Of a stretch of 64,000 nucleotides of DNA, positions 28,464 to 42,826 are shown one piece after another. The stretch lies in contig OU342804.1 in NCBI GenBank assembly GCA_910591455.2, positions 7,310,633 through 7,374,632 on the forward strand, in the 5' to 3' direction. Every line of letters begins with the position of its first letter. Position 1 is the stretch's first letter. The position numbers and the translations under genes are program-made. This DNA comes from Pholis gunnellus (taxonomy: Eukaryota; Chordata; Actinopteri; Perciformes; Pholidae). The notes beneath the pieces are model-generated. The model was given only the letters and a program-made list of their open reading frames with translations. It did no database searches and was not told the DNA's origin.

Positions 28464-31400
28464 CCAAGCTCGTCCATTACATACAATCAGTGAAGTGGCG
28501 TGTAGTCCACCCGCCCTCATCTAAAAATACTGCTGTGGTTCTGGACGAGTCTGCCTCCAGCTCTGCTGCTTCATAAAATAGCCATTTTGGCTTTGCTCCA
28601 GGAAGCGTTTGCGTTGCCAGACCCGCACGTTGATTCATTGTCCTGATGGTTTGTGCGAGATAAAGAGGGTTAGATCTGGATTCTGCCCTCTCTGCTGGAG
28701 GACATCGTGTTGATGGGAGTTATCTCCCCTTCTGCTGTGATGAGGGTTCAAGTTGTTGCTCCAGCATCGGGCCGATACTGACTCAAGTAGCTGGATCGGG
28801 TATCGGTGACAATGGAGCCGAGCTATTCGGTTCTTTCTCTGTATACATTTGACGTATCCTCATACAACGGTTAGTAGGATATCTTACTAAAAGTTACTCC
28901 TCATTTTTCGTGCAACAAGCGTCAATTTCCGCTCGTTGCATGCAATCAGTCTTTTCTAAATAAACTTCTGTTTTCAGAGGAAACTCATATTTAGGCTACA
29001 AAACCACTTTGCTCGGTTCAGGAAAAGGTCGTTGTTTAGGTTAAAATACCCACGTAAGTGTACTGAAGTACACAAGTTATGTGACAAACATCTATGTTGA
29101 CTTTTAGTTTCACGCGGGGAACAAACCGCGGTATATTTATTTGTTATATTGTTGTTGTAGGTTAGGAAACAAATGTTTAAGTGAAGCTTGGTGTTTCCTT
29201 ACATTTAAATGTATCCAAGTCTCTTCCACACAGTGAGAGTAAAGCACACAGCGTATTAATGAAACATCTGATCGGTGCTCTTTACCGGGCGACACCTAAA
29301 GCCCAGGGTTCTGTATTAGGACTGAACAAGTCGTATCGGTTCATCCGCGCTCGAGAAGATAAAGATAGAATAGTGTGAAGAACAAGTGTTTCAACACCAC
29401 CTATGTTCGCTCTCTGAACAGATCTACTTATTCATGGCAGTGACAGTTTACTTTGGTCTTCTCGTTCATTTACATGCAAATACAAGTATCATGGTGTCGG
29501 GCTGGCAGTGTATTTGAATATTTATTCTAAATGTGACGAGAGCTGACATTAAGCTGACTCAGCCAGACGTAGTTCAGCTTAAGTCTTCTTATGGCCGCGC
29601 ACACATCAAATACTGCTGCGTTACTCATTCATAATGCTAAAGCTGCTGTGTTTTTTGGGGGGTCTATTCTGTAATTAAGTAACATTTTGACCATTTTACC
29701 ATCATGCTCCATTAAGAGTGTAGTTCACTTCTGTATTATGTCCCTCTGTGAATGGCTCCCCTACTCTCAAGTGGAGCTATTAGACATAATTAGACCCATA
29801 ATGCATCTGAAGGCCTCTGTGATAAAGTCCCCCCTAATGGACACAGGCTGCTGGGGTTAATGACGCCCTGATACAGGAAGTGTGACTGCAGCGTGCACAT
29901 CACGTGAAATGTGACATCAATTCAAATGTAGTCGTGCATTTCATGTGTCGGTCACTTTGGAGATTGTCATTCTGTTTTATAACCAACAACAATTTATGCA
30001 AAAAGATCATATAGATATTAGATGACATTTTTTTATTTTTACCTTTTATATTGTTTTAGTTTTTAAGTTATTACCCACGCCTGTGTTTTGTGTGGCTCAT
30101 TTGCTCAGTCAAGTCTGTATTTTACTTAAATGTACTGACATTATAACCTATGATGTCGAGGCTCTGCGTACATTTTTTTATATCTATGTTTATTATCAAA
30201 TACTATGATCTCAAAAGGCCTATTTATGTTCATGTAATACTACAAAGACCTCATGGTGAGAGTGGGTCTCCATGCTTTTGTTGAGCACACAAACTGTCAA
30301 AACTTTAATTTATAATGGCCAACGCAGCCTCCATAGTTCTCCAGAGGGAAAGAGGTTCAAAGAGCAAAATCCAACCAAACGAAGTGCTGATGCAACAGCT
30401 TCTATAACGCTTCTGAAATGTGCACACATTCCATTTTTAATAGTTATTTATTACAGTTATTTGTATGTTTTATGCCATAAGTATGAACCCTCAAATCTTT
30501 CTAGTAATGGTCTTTTTGATTTGAATGAATTCACAGATCAGTAAATAAAATATCGCTTGAAGTGCAGACTTTAGTTTGACCGACGTCGTCACCTTTTCTT
30601 TTGTAGTAGAAAAACACGATCCGGTCGTTTTCCTCCCGGGTTACTCTTTCAACTGGAATGCATAAATAGCACAGCGTATGAACCGCTGGTTGAATTATGC
30701 ATCCATTAGCTTGTCAGTGCAGGGATAACAACCTTTATGAGACAGTGAAACGCTGTTCTGGGAACAGTGTTTGCGTTTCAGGGTGGAGTTTCTGAATGTG
30801 CCGTTTGTTTGGCGTCAGACAAAAGGCTGTTGGCCGTGGCGTGACACGACACAAAGTAGATTCTGTCACTCATCACACGCGTGTTACAGTTGCTACTGTG
30901 GGATTATCCCTGCTGTCTATGTTTTAACACTTTCCCCCTGCATGGTCCCTGCTTCACTGTGACTTGATATATGATATGATAATGTACATACGTTTGGTTT
31001 TCAGCAGTTTAAAGCATGAAGAGTTGGCCGTTTCGGTGCTTGTCCCTCAGAATGACAGAGCAAGGGCTTTCTTTGTAGAGCCGCCATTTTATAACGACGT
31101 CGTTTACAATCATGCTGGGAGAAATCTGTTGTGGGAGAGACAGACTGACTGGAGTCTCAATAAGACTCAGTGGTTCTTTGTAATGAAAATGACATTGTTG
31201 TGCTCTTTCATGCTGTTTATATTGCTGTGGATGGCAGTTAACTAACAGTCGTAGATGTCGATGAAGCAGTTTGATCCTGACCTCGTTTGAGGGTGTGGCA
31301 AGTTCCTTATGCATATCGGTAACATGTCACATTATTGCAGCTAACAACATCACATGACATATCTGTGGCAATGTAAAAAACAGTGTTTCTGTAAATGGAA

Positions 31401-33627
31401 AAAAGTCTTAAACCTAATATAATCCCGCCCCTTGTTTTAAATGGAGGGCATTGTCATCACATGTGGAGCTCATCCAGAGCACCGCTCTAGGAGACCATCA
31501 CCAGTGTGGTTGCAACTTTGTTTGACTAAAGAACAGCTCACTTGTGATCATGTGCTGTCAGCGAAGCAGCAGGAATATTGTTATTGATTGTGTAATGTTG
31601 TCAGGGAAGTTGACATGAAGTGGAAAACTCCTTTTTTACCCTTTTAGATTACATTCTCGGTCATGCTGTGCACATATATGCAGTATATATGCAATATATG
31701 CAGAAAAAATACAAGAAAATCAATTAAAAAAAAAAAAAAAATCAAATCCAATCATCTTTTCTTCCAGTAAAATGAAATATGAAGGGTGCATATGGAAACT
31801 AGCACCGACCAGGTTCACCCAGTAATATCATCATGATTTCCATCCATCAGTGGTGTGGAGCCACAGTCCTCTGTAGCTCCGGTTCAGCTACATCACTGTT
31901 CACGAGGACAGAGCTGAGGTGAACTCACAACGAGGAAACATTGTGATCTTTTATACTCTGTGCGGGTTTCTCCTCGCAGTAAACCGACATTCTCAAAGTT
32001 CCTCATGGTTCATCCATGTAGTTAGAAAATGTTGGATGTGCACAGGCAGGCGAAAAGCTGCCCCACAAAAAAACCCTGCTAAGGGCCGTGTGTGATGGTG
32101 TGACATCAATTTGGTCTCGTGGACACTCCTCACCCTCGCGGATGCACCCGACGCCCGCCCACTTTTTATCGGTCAAATGCAAAGGATCTGATTTATATCT
32201 CTTGTAGCTGTACACTGCTCAAATATTCTGTTTCCCTTGTAAATATCTCAAAGTACAGATGAGGAGTGGGAGTCTCCAGAGGCCCCATGATATGGTATTA
32301 TTGACTTTATAAACACTGAGTATTGGGATTACATGTATTGGGATCAATTTCCTTTTTTTTCAAATGCTAAATATGCCGTTCGTCAACATCTGTTTTATGT
32401 AATCAGATCCAAGTTTGCACTTGGTTTATGTCACTTAAATAATTAATTTTTGCAGCACAATAGCTTTGTCAGTCCTCATCGTCATAAGAACCTGTTTATA
32501 AATGTTGCCTTATTAAATGTTTGTATTACAGTCTACATTTCGTCAATTCGTATTTGCAATATCAATAGTTACATAATAAAGATCGATACTTGGCTTCCGT
32601 GTATCGATACAATATTGCCAAGCGAACTATTGTGATACCACGCTGTATCTGTTTTTTTTCCCTTCTGTAGTAGAGATGAAATAAGTTCTGCTTCACTGGG
32701 ACTTAAATGTTACATTTTTACTGTTATACATTCTCCGTCCTGCTGTTCTAATAATGTGAAGATTACAGTTCTGTGACTGTGAGATGATGCTGGAATGGAG
32801 CTCCATGGTGGCGAGTATCCCTCTGTAGAGGGGGCTGATTGAGTTACCTGACAGGGATTTAAGGGCCATAGTTGAAGCTGTGAAGGAGGATTATTCCACC
32901 GAGGCCCCTCAGCTGCTTACATATCCCTGAGCCTCTACTGAACAGTCCTCATCCTCTGACAGAAAAACCAACGCTAAAACACCGGCAACACTATCAAAGT
33001 TTCATAGCAAAGCACCATGCATCTTTTACGCTGCTCTGTTTTTAGGGCCACTTTAATACCTTTTATTATTTTTGGTTCACTGGACGTTCTGCTGGAGGCT
33101 TCTGTGCATCGGCCAGCCTCGTCTCATCGCCTGCGGTGTGAATGACAACGTCTTACATGACGTCGTCGCTAACGTCTTTCGTTTCGTGTAAAGTGAAATG
33201 TAGATGTGACAGCAGAAGTGCGATGCTGTTAGAAGGCAAGAAAACATCTCGCACTATTATAACCGTCAGTTATGTTCCAGGGCTTTGTATTCAACTGTCA
33301 TTTGTGGTGTAAAAGTAGTGGTATTGGTTCAGGGAAAGTGGGAGCTACTGCAAACATGAGTGGAATATTAAGCCACACAACTTCTTTTATCGTCCTCAAC
33401 ATTCAAAGAGAAAGTCAGACTATAAACCATGATGCCACAGTTAGCCTAATTGTGCAGCTGTGTTCTGCAGTGCTGGGGACCAGATTTCTCATTGGTTTAC
33501 ATTCCGGTGTTTGTTTAATTGTGTTCATAGAAACGTGAAAGTAGACTTGTTCCAACATCGATGCCAGTGTCAGAAATCTGACCATCTCTGCTTAAAGGAG
33601 TTAATTTGTCTTCTTCTTGTGTTACAG

Positions 33628-33781
33628 GTTTGACTTCTTTTGAACCATCACGATGATTTTCAAGGAGCTGCGTTTCAACTGTACACCTGAACTCGCCCAG
33701 CTGTGATGGAAAAGCACCAGTGACTCGAGAGGAAAACATAAATCTTGGATGCCGTGACGTACGTAACGTGGTCAGTCCAAG
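33628..33781 (+). other. madd: madd 5'UTR part with upstream ATGs
   Basis: The exon begins after the acceptor TTGTGTTACAG (33627). Two short upstream open frames precede the chosen start; one begins ATGATTTTCAAGG near 33651 and ends after 17 codons. The MADD start at 33782 (AAGATGG, a good Kozak context) is chosen because MEKKKVCPRLLDYL aligns with the family N-terminus. Confidence 0.6.
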
Positions 33782-36700
33782 ATGGAGAAAAAGAAAGTGT
33801 GCCCTCGTCTTCTGGACTACTTGGTGGTGGTCGGAGCGAGGTAAGAACCCTAATCCCACTTCTACAAGCACTTTTGGTTTAAAGGAATATCAGAGTCAAC
33901 CTAGTCATGAGGGAGCCTGTAAATGTTGCTTTGAGAAACGGCGTTTAGTGATGAAATATCTGTCGTCAAGTCAGTAGGATTCGTAAACCGCTCTGTGGTG
34001 TCCTAGCGTATGGTGAGCAGACAAACTGGACTTCCTGGTAGCTGAATCATCTTCTACCTGTAGCCTGCAGTGACTCATAAACGCTTCGCCGACATGCCTC
34101 TTGCACGGTTTTGTTTGTTTTGGAAAAGGCCAGTTTGTTCTAACTTCTACAAGTTTTTGCTCTGGAGTTGATGCAGCAGTAGCACACGTATAAGGAAGGA
34201 TGGTAGCACAGCAGCCACAAAGGGGGGAAAGGATGATTCACAGGAACACTGAAATTAGACTGCCGCTGTTTTTAGAGCCGGTCATCGAGCACCTGTACTG
34301 GATCATTTTAGGGATTTTAAGTGTTATGCTTATGGTAAATTTGATGGTTGTGGGATTGCATTGTGCTATCAACTGATCAAATTCTTTGGTTCCTCTCTTA
34401 ATGAAATGCTTCCCTCATCACTTAATGGCCATTTCAAGTTAAATTCAAAACGGTTGTTATACATGAGAGGTGATGGATGTGCAGATACATCAGATATGAG
34501 TTGTTAAAATGCACAGGAAACAAAAAAGTCCCGCGCTCTCAAACGCAGAACATGAACAGTATTCTAACAGTATATGAAATAAAGAGGCCATTTAGAGAAA
34601 GAGCTTTTTGTTAACCAGTAAAATAATTTTTTGTTTAACCAGAAACGACAGCTAAATAATCAAGACTCCATTGACAAAAACAATAATATTACCGTCAAAA
34701 AATTCAAAAATCTTTCCACTTTTTAACAATGTCTAAATCTGGTCTGGTCTAAATTTACCCATAATTCACAGCGTTGGGAGGGGAAATGTCGTTTGAGGAG
34801 CAAGAGGGAGGTCACGGAAATAGCTAAATTCTCAAAAATGTGACAGTCTCTTCAGAGAGTTCAGTTAGTGACAGTGTGGGCTCCATGGTAGCTTTGACAG
34901 CTTCACAGAGTAGCAGCAGGGGGGCGGGGCTGAGCGAAGGCTCAATTAAACCACATAACTACTGATGGGTGCGGCAATACAACTGCTTTAAAGCCAAAAC
35001 AAATGTTTCTCCATCTCCCCTCCAGGCAACCAAGCAGTGACAGTGTGGCCCAGACTCCTCAGCTCCTCCGCCGCTACCCGCTGGAGGACCACCACGACTT
35101 CCCGCTCCCACCCGACGTGGTGTTTTTCTGCCAACCAGAGGGCTGCCTGAGCATCCGCCAGCGAAGGGTCAGCCTCCGCGACGACTCCTCGTTTGTTTTC
35201 ACGCTGACGGACAAGGACTCGGGAATCACCCGCTACGGAATCTGCGTCAACTTCTACCGCTCCTTTCAGCGAGGGCACCACCGCGCCCGCAGCGACAAGA
35301 GCGGCCACGCGGAGACGGCGGCGCAGGCGACCGAGACCACCAGCGATGGGTCCGACGGCAGCAGCGGCGGAGGAGGAGGCCCTGCCTCCGGGCTGTCGGC
35401 GCCTAACAATGCCGAGTTGGCACCTCAGCACGCCTCCGGGGAAGAGAGCGGACAACCGGGTGCCGAGCTGAACGCCGGCAAGTCGCCGCAGCACAGGCGA
35501 AGCGCTGCCAAGATGGCCGCCAGGAACCGCAACAGCACGCTGACCTCCCTGTGCATACTCAGCCACTACCCCTTCTTCTCCACCTTCAGGGAATGCTTGT
35601 ACATTCTGAAGAGGCTGGTGGACTGCTGCAGTCAGAGGCTAACTCTGCGAGCCGGGCTCCCTCGCACCACCCAGAGGTGAGGCTTAAGATGGCATCTTCA
35701 CGCATACATGCTGCTGTTCTTCGTCGCTTACCAATGAATTATTGTTGTATTTTTCTTTTTGTCTACCATTCCACCCTGGTGGAATTTATTATTTAATATG
35801 CATGTATTTTAGATGCCCCTGCTCAATCAAAACAAACTAGAATGAGCTAAATCTAGTTGGTTGCCGTTAAATTACTGACCACATTCATGCTCGCCAGATG
35901 AAGAACGCTTATTGCTTTTGACACTGCTTCAGGCCAGATCAGGCAGATTGTCCAAGAGTTCATTCATATTACCAAGGTAATAGAACCTTTTGCTTTTAAT
36001 GAAACCATGGCATTTTCTCTCACACCGTCAGTTTTGTAAGTCCTTGAATTTGACTCGTCGGCGATTGGTATCGTGGACTTGATTTAACTGAACCTCTAGA
36101 GGGCTGGGGGCGGTAAGTCTTTCATAAATCTGTACATGCACTCAAAATAAAATTGAATAGCATGCTTCATAACAAAAATAAATAGGTAAATACGGCTCAT
36201 GCTTGATAATCTGTCTTCATCATCTGTAAGATGTTGAATAGCATCTTTGCATTCATGCTGACTTGGCAAATTATTGACGCGACAGGCTTGATACAGTCGC
36301 TTAAAATCCTTTTGGCTTCACTTTACTGTCTCAAACCTAGAAACGTTAATGATTTGTTGCTTCTACAGTGTTCCAGCTGATGTTTTCATCCCCCCCCCCC
36401 CCATCTGCTCCTCTCATTGTCCACCTGTTATGTGTCTGTCTGTGTTGCACAATTAATACCGGGGCTTTTGTCTTTGGCTCCATGCAGTTTTGTGGGCCAT
36501 CTGCAGCTTGTGTCGTGTTTTCTCAGTGCGCTCTATGCTATCATCACACTCCACCTCCATGATAAATAATGCCAAGCAAAACATACACCGTGCATTTAAC
36601 AGGTGTCATCCAGTGCCATAGATTCAGCTGAGGTACGGATAGACTTTATGTAATTTGTGCATGCTTTACCCACTTCATAAGAAGAACCGGCATTCAGCAC

Positions 36701-39700
36701 TAGAGAACCAAAGAGTGGATCATTTAGTTTGGTGATCTTTCTTCTTAATTAACCAGCCGTGTTGATTGATTCTTATTTGCTTTATGCTGCAGAAAGTAGC
36801 CACAGCTGTGTACGCTGTATTTTGTCGTGGCATTGTGTTGTGATGTTGTACTTGCAGTGCGCTCTTAGTTATCATGGGTGACACAACAGATTGCAGTTTA
36901 GGAGCGGCAAAGTGTTAATTAGGCTGTCACTTCACACTGGCTTTGGTCATCCAACGTGTGTTCTATTTATTTATAGCTGTATAACCAGCGCAGCAAAGGA
37001 TTCTAGTGATGGTTCTAATGCACAGATCATTTCATACCTTGACTTAAAATGCTGCAGCCGATATCGCGATATCATCAATATAGATCTGTCTTGAGAGCCT
37101 CGAAAAAAGGCTGTTAAAGCCATAGGCAGAACAGAACTGATAACCCCCCCCCCCCTCCCCCGACATGGTTGGTTGAAAAGTGTCGTGGCGATGACAGAGA
37201 GGCAGGAGAGCCGTTGCATAATGGCTGGGAGCTCGCTCTATGCTATGGCGGCTCTGACAGATTGAGGTCTCTGGCTGCCTTTGGGTAGCAGCTGCAGTTG
37301 GTGGGAGGGCTCCAAAGGACTAATGATTTATCTCCCTCCTTACCACACACACACTGAGCATACACTCTAGAGAGGGTTTAATGACACAGTGTGTGTGTAG
37401 AATGGAGGGTTTGCACATCAATATTTCGGTGATTGCTTAAGAGCCTCTCTTGTGTTTTCGATCTCATTTGCTCGTTATATTAGTGATTTGGTCAGTGTTT
37501 GCGGAGGCCTCGCGGTAGCTGTTTGCTGCTGTGAAATGAGCAAATGATTTAGTTTAATCTGTTTTAATCCTAAAAATGACTGTTGACTGACATCAATACA
37601 TGTTATTTATTAAGCGTAACAAATGTTGCATGTTGGTGACATTTCTTTGATTATGGAAATAGGAATCACTGTATATTAGGGCTGTGTATCAGCCATAATT
37701 TGGCAATATGATAAGTATTGATACAGAGGCTTTGATTAAATATATTGCGATGATCGATCATTTTAGGAAAAGTGTCATAGTATTAAAAAAAAAAAGTATA
37801 GTTTTTATGCAATCAGACCAGTATGATTTGTATTTTCAAAAGTTCCTGTAAAATCCATTTTGACAGTATCACAAACTTCCATTATAATAAAGCCAAATTA
37901 TGACACTCGAAGGCGTCATGTGGTCACATGATGTCTTTGAATTTCGTTGGGACTAGAAATCTTGTTAGAGGCATTTTTTAAAAATGTTTTATCGATCAAG
38001 ATAAAGAATGAATACAAATAATTTATGAAATGAATAAGATAAATGCAAAGGAATCCCTCTGAACACGCACTCTGTTTACGTCCTTCCCAGGGACACCATG
38101 TGGCGGGTGTTCACTGGGGCGCTGTCGGTGGAGGAGAAAGGCAGCCAGCTGCTGGCGGACCTGCGGGAGATTGAATCCTGGGTGTACCGGTTGCTTCGCT
38201 CACCGGTACCAGTGGCCGGTCAGAGGCGCGTGGATGTGGAAGTCCTGCCCCATGAACTCAAACGGGCGCTCACCTTCGCCCTGCCGGACAACTCTCGCTT
38301 CTCCATGGTGGACTTCCCCTTGCACCTGCCGTTGGAGCTGCTGGGCGTGGACTCCTGTCTTCAGGTCCTCAGCTGTATCATGCTTGAGCACAAGGTAAGG
38401 ACCGGCACAGTGAGGGATCCACCCCGAAACCTGGATCTAAGCAGGAACCGATTCTAAATAAGGAGCATTGATAAGGTCCGGAGTTAACGGTTCTGCTATC
38501 GGTACTTTAGAGGTTACAAAGGGAGATCTCGTGCTTCACTCTGACAAACACCGGCTCAGTTCAGCGTGAGACACGCATCATGGCTGAGAGAGCAAAAATG
38601 TAATTTGAGGAGATGCTGAGAAATCTCATAAATGCAATAAAACCCTTAAAAGTATACCAACAATTTATCAAAACATTTGGTGAACAAGCAGAACATAAAT
38701 CTGCAGAAATGCAGTTTTCGACCGTCCATATGCGTCCAATGCCCTACGGAGTTTGAACATAAGAATAGGCTAATCAATGAAAGCTAATCACTTAGCTAAT
38801 TGTTAAGCTGCAAATGTATTAAAAAGATTTTCAGACTTTTTGTATCGCGTAAGTAAGACGTATAATAAATAATAAAGCAATGTAGATTCTTTTCTTTTGT
38901 CTTTTTTTTTTTCTCACAAAATAATCACAAAGAACCGATCAGAGTATCGATAAGGAACCGAACAGATGAGCAGAATCGATAAGAGGACTAGTATCTATAA
39001 TATTCTAACGATACCTTGTGCTAGGCACAGCAGTGAGTCCAGGATGCAGACTCTCTAATCAGTTGGGTCCGCCTCTTTGTCTTCATCTATATTTATTATT
39101 GCCAGGAGGAGATGTGTGGTTGCCTTCTGCTGCTATCAAAACACCAGTGGGAATTTATTTAAGACTGACCTGATTGTTCCAAGGAGAAAGGACAAGCAAA
39201 GCTATATTTAGTGTGCTGTGATTGGTCAGGGGCTTCTTCTGCTTTATGTCCACAATTAAACTTGTTCAAAGACCTCCTGAGAAATATCCTGAGTGACCGT
39301 CATCAGACATTTCACTGCAGGGTGGACAAGGCATGATGGGTAAAAAGAAAAAAGACACCGCACGACTGAGAGGAAAGACTCTTGTTCCTCGTCTCGCCTA
39401 TCTTTAATACCAGAAGCGTTAGCAGGGACGTAACAGACGTCTCTGTTTGGCTGGTGCTGGTGTTCTGTTGTTGCTGTTGGTTTACGGTGACATTGATACG
39501 CAGCCTCATTTGTAACTATTCCAAATGTAAACCTAAGCTTCAGTCACCGCTGGTTAAATCCTGGACAATTTCTCTGCTTTTTTTCTTTCTCCGTGTTTGT
39601 CAAATACAGAGTGTATCTGGGCCACCTGACCGAAATGGATGTTCCCTCACCCAAAAAATATATATTTTTATATATTGTCCCAGATGTCCTTGTGGAAATT

Positions 39701-40235
39701 GAGCATAAAATTCAGATAGATTGAAAAGTCTTCCTGAATGGGGTTGACCACCGTGAATACATTCTCTACCTGTATGAAATGCTGCCATCTTGTATTCATC
39801 CATTTAGGCTTCTTTTGAAGGTGAATTCAATGCGTCATTAAATTCAGTCTGCCTGAACTAAAGTGCAGCCTGGAAGCTTTTAGAGTGACTTCTCTTTCAA
39901 GCACTTTGTGCTGCCAAATGAATTTTTCATAAAAGCTCAGCTTTCAATGTTGTCATTATGAAGCCCAGGCAAAATTGAGGTGTTTTTATCTTTCAGATTA
40001 AAAAAGAGGTAACATAGATGTATCACCAGAGAAAGAAGACATCAAGGTATCAGTTTGTCTGTTTGAATACGTGTTTCTCTTTCCTTCCTCAGGTCATTCT
40101 TCAGTCCAGAGATTACAATGCTTTGTCTATGAGCGTCATGGCCTTTGTTGCCATGATCTACCCTCTGGAATACATGTTTCCCGTCATCCCCTTACTTCCA
40201 ACATGCATGGCCTCTGCCGAGCAGGTAAAACTTAA

Positions 40236-40284
<49 letters not shown>

Positions 40285-42774
40285 TTCTAGTAAGGTGATA
40301 TTGAAGTATGCAGGTTTTAATTGACCCTTTCGCTAAGTCCCGCCCCTTGCTGCTACTCAAGCTGTCAGAGCTGCGTTACCATCGAGCCCACACTGTCACT
40401 AACTGCACTACCTGTATGAATTATCACATTTTTGGATAAATTAAAAAGCGATATCAGAGAGAAGCAGACGAAAGGGTCGACAATCTGTGTTTGAAGGAAA
40501 TATCCAGGATTTTAAACTTTCAGCAGAGAAAACCAGTTAAAAAGATAAAGATAGAAGCTAAAGTCTACTGATGACGGTGTAAAAGTGAACCACATCACCT
40601 GGAGATCCAGACAGAAGACAATGAAATTAAGTAACAGTGTTTCTGTATAGAAGGGTTGGTCTTTATTCACTGTTACAATCATTAAAAAAACAAAGGCAGC
40701 ATGTGTAGACATTCAGTATACCTTTGTTAGCTAGCATAGCGTAGAGGTGCTAAGGCTAGTTAATGATGTGCTAACGTACTCCGCTAATGTTAGCTCCTCA
40801 GGTTTTTACGTCGAAACAAAACATTTCAGAAACGTATATATCTCCTTCTAACCTCTCTGTGTTACGAGTATCACTATCACACAGCTTTTAACCATCACTA
40901 GCTCCTAATCCACTACACCAGCCTGAACATGAAGAGCATCTTGAAACCGTTGCATGAGAATCTATGGAGCAGAGCCGGACAGTTTAAAGAGCTGACCGAT
41001 GCTACGCTACGATTAGCCAGGCTGCGTTAGAAGGCGGGACTTGAGGCGGGACTCATTCGTGGCGACATCAAGTTGTGACTGACTGGTGTGTTTTGTCCCC
41101 GCAGCTTCTTCTTGCCCCGACTCCCTACATCATCGGTGTACCGGCCAGCTTCTTCCTCTACAAAGCTGATTTCAAGATGCCAGACGATTTGTGGCTGGTG
41201 GACCTCGACAGCAGCAAGGTCGGTGCATCAACATTCTGCTCCACCCTTCTCATCCTGTTTTGTCCGTTTTTAATGATTACGCTGATTTATTTTCTTTTGT
41301 CTACAGGTTATAGCACCAACCAATGCAGAGATTCTACCACCTCTTCCAGAGCCTGAAGCAGGCGAGCTTAAGAAACATCTGAAACAGGTACTGCATGTGA
41401 TTGGTGTCATTCCTCTTTAATTGTGAGCAGCGTGGCAGCCAGGGCTCAGCACAAACCCAGTGCGTCTACTGGCACATAAGAAACCATATGAACCCAGGTG
41501 CTGCTCTGGAGCCGACCTTTCAATGCTGTTAACTGATTGCTTGTATAAATGTAAAACTTCTGTTTCAGCAGTGTGAAGAGTAGGGGCTTCCTTCTCCAAC
41601 ACAGGTGTATGTATTGTAGATGAGTGTGAGAGCATTTGAAATGGGATTTGTGGTGCACTAACGTAAACAAATGTGTTTTTTTTTTTCCTGTTTTCTTTGC
41701 ATGCTCTAGCTCTTGGAGGTAAAATCAGATTCTAGGACCCCACTACCCAAGCTAAACCTTTAGTGCTGCTAGTAACTAACTTACCCTTCTAACCCGGTTA
41801 TCTAACACAACATCAGAACCTGGATCTGATTCATGGGAACACCTCACTTTTACGTACCTCCACAACACCAATCACACAATGCAAGTATTGAAACTACTGA
41901 CATGACAAGTCGCTGTGCTTATCTTCCAAGAAAAGTTCAGCCGCGGCTAAACTTTCAGCTTTTATTGGCTGTTGATCAGATCTCCAGTTCATCCTTGTTT
42001 TTCCACAGTGAATAACTTGGATGGATAAGAAGTTAATCGAAGTCATTTTCAGTTTACCAGTTATCCTAAACTCTTATTTGAAGGACTACGAGACCAAATG
42101 GTTCTTATCCACAGGACAGCCCCGATCAGAGCGTTTCAGCCTCATTTAAAACCGTTAGAAAAAGCTGCGCCAGGTCTGATCAGGGCTTCAAGGCACTGAA
42201 TGCAATCTTTGATAAGGATTTCCCACATTTTATAAAAAGGAGACCAACATAATAAAATGGCCTAACCCGCACCTTTTAATCATATATTTAAATGACATCG
42301 GGACAAAACTAGTCTATAATTTTAAATGATAATTTAGTGGTTTGAAGTTTTTTTTTTTGTTCACAAGCTTCAAACTGAATACTAACTCTGAAGCTGTTTT
42401 ATCTGTTGAAGGGACAGTTTGGATGTTTTGAAGTGTGTTTTTATGAGGCACTCATCCATAGTCAGTGTATTACCTTCAGTCGATGACAGTCAGCACGCCA
42501 CCAACAGGAGCAAAGCAATGCATCGCTGTGGACGTATATGTGTACTGCTGCTTTAATCGGTTAGTTTGTTTGTGTTATTGTGTGAATTTGGTGATACCAA
42601 ACTAACCCTTTACAACTATTGATCCGTACCTCACACAACCCCACTTCAAAATATCTGAACTGTCCCCTTTTTATTTCACACCTTCAGTGAATACAACCAG
42701 CGCAGACCTTTCCTCAACCATCCTCGCAGACACACATTCAGTTTTGTATGCCTTGAATCAGAGCCGGTTCGTTA

Positions 42775-42826
<52 letters not shown>

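Larger units (their letters stand above)
26743..33627 (+). other. Probable first intron of madd
   Basis: About 6.9 kb with no recognised coding exon. It includes the perfect hairpin at 26881-26950, a (GA)n run at 28421-28460, a 15-A run near 31725-31740 and GGTATCGAT-type fragments (near 28765-28810 and 32580-32612) that look like decayed transposons. Confidence 0.45.
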
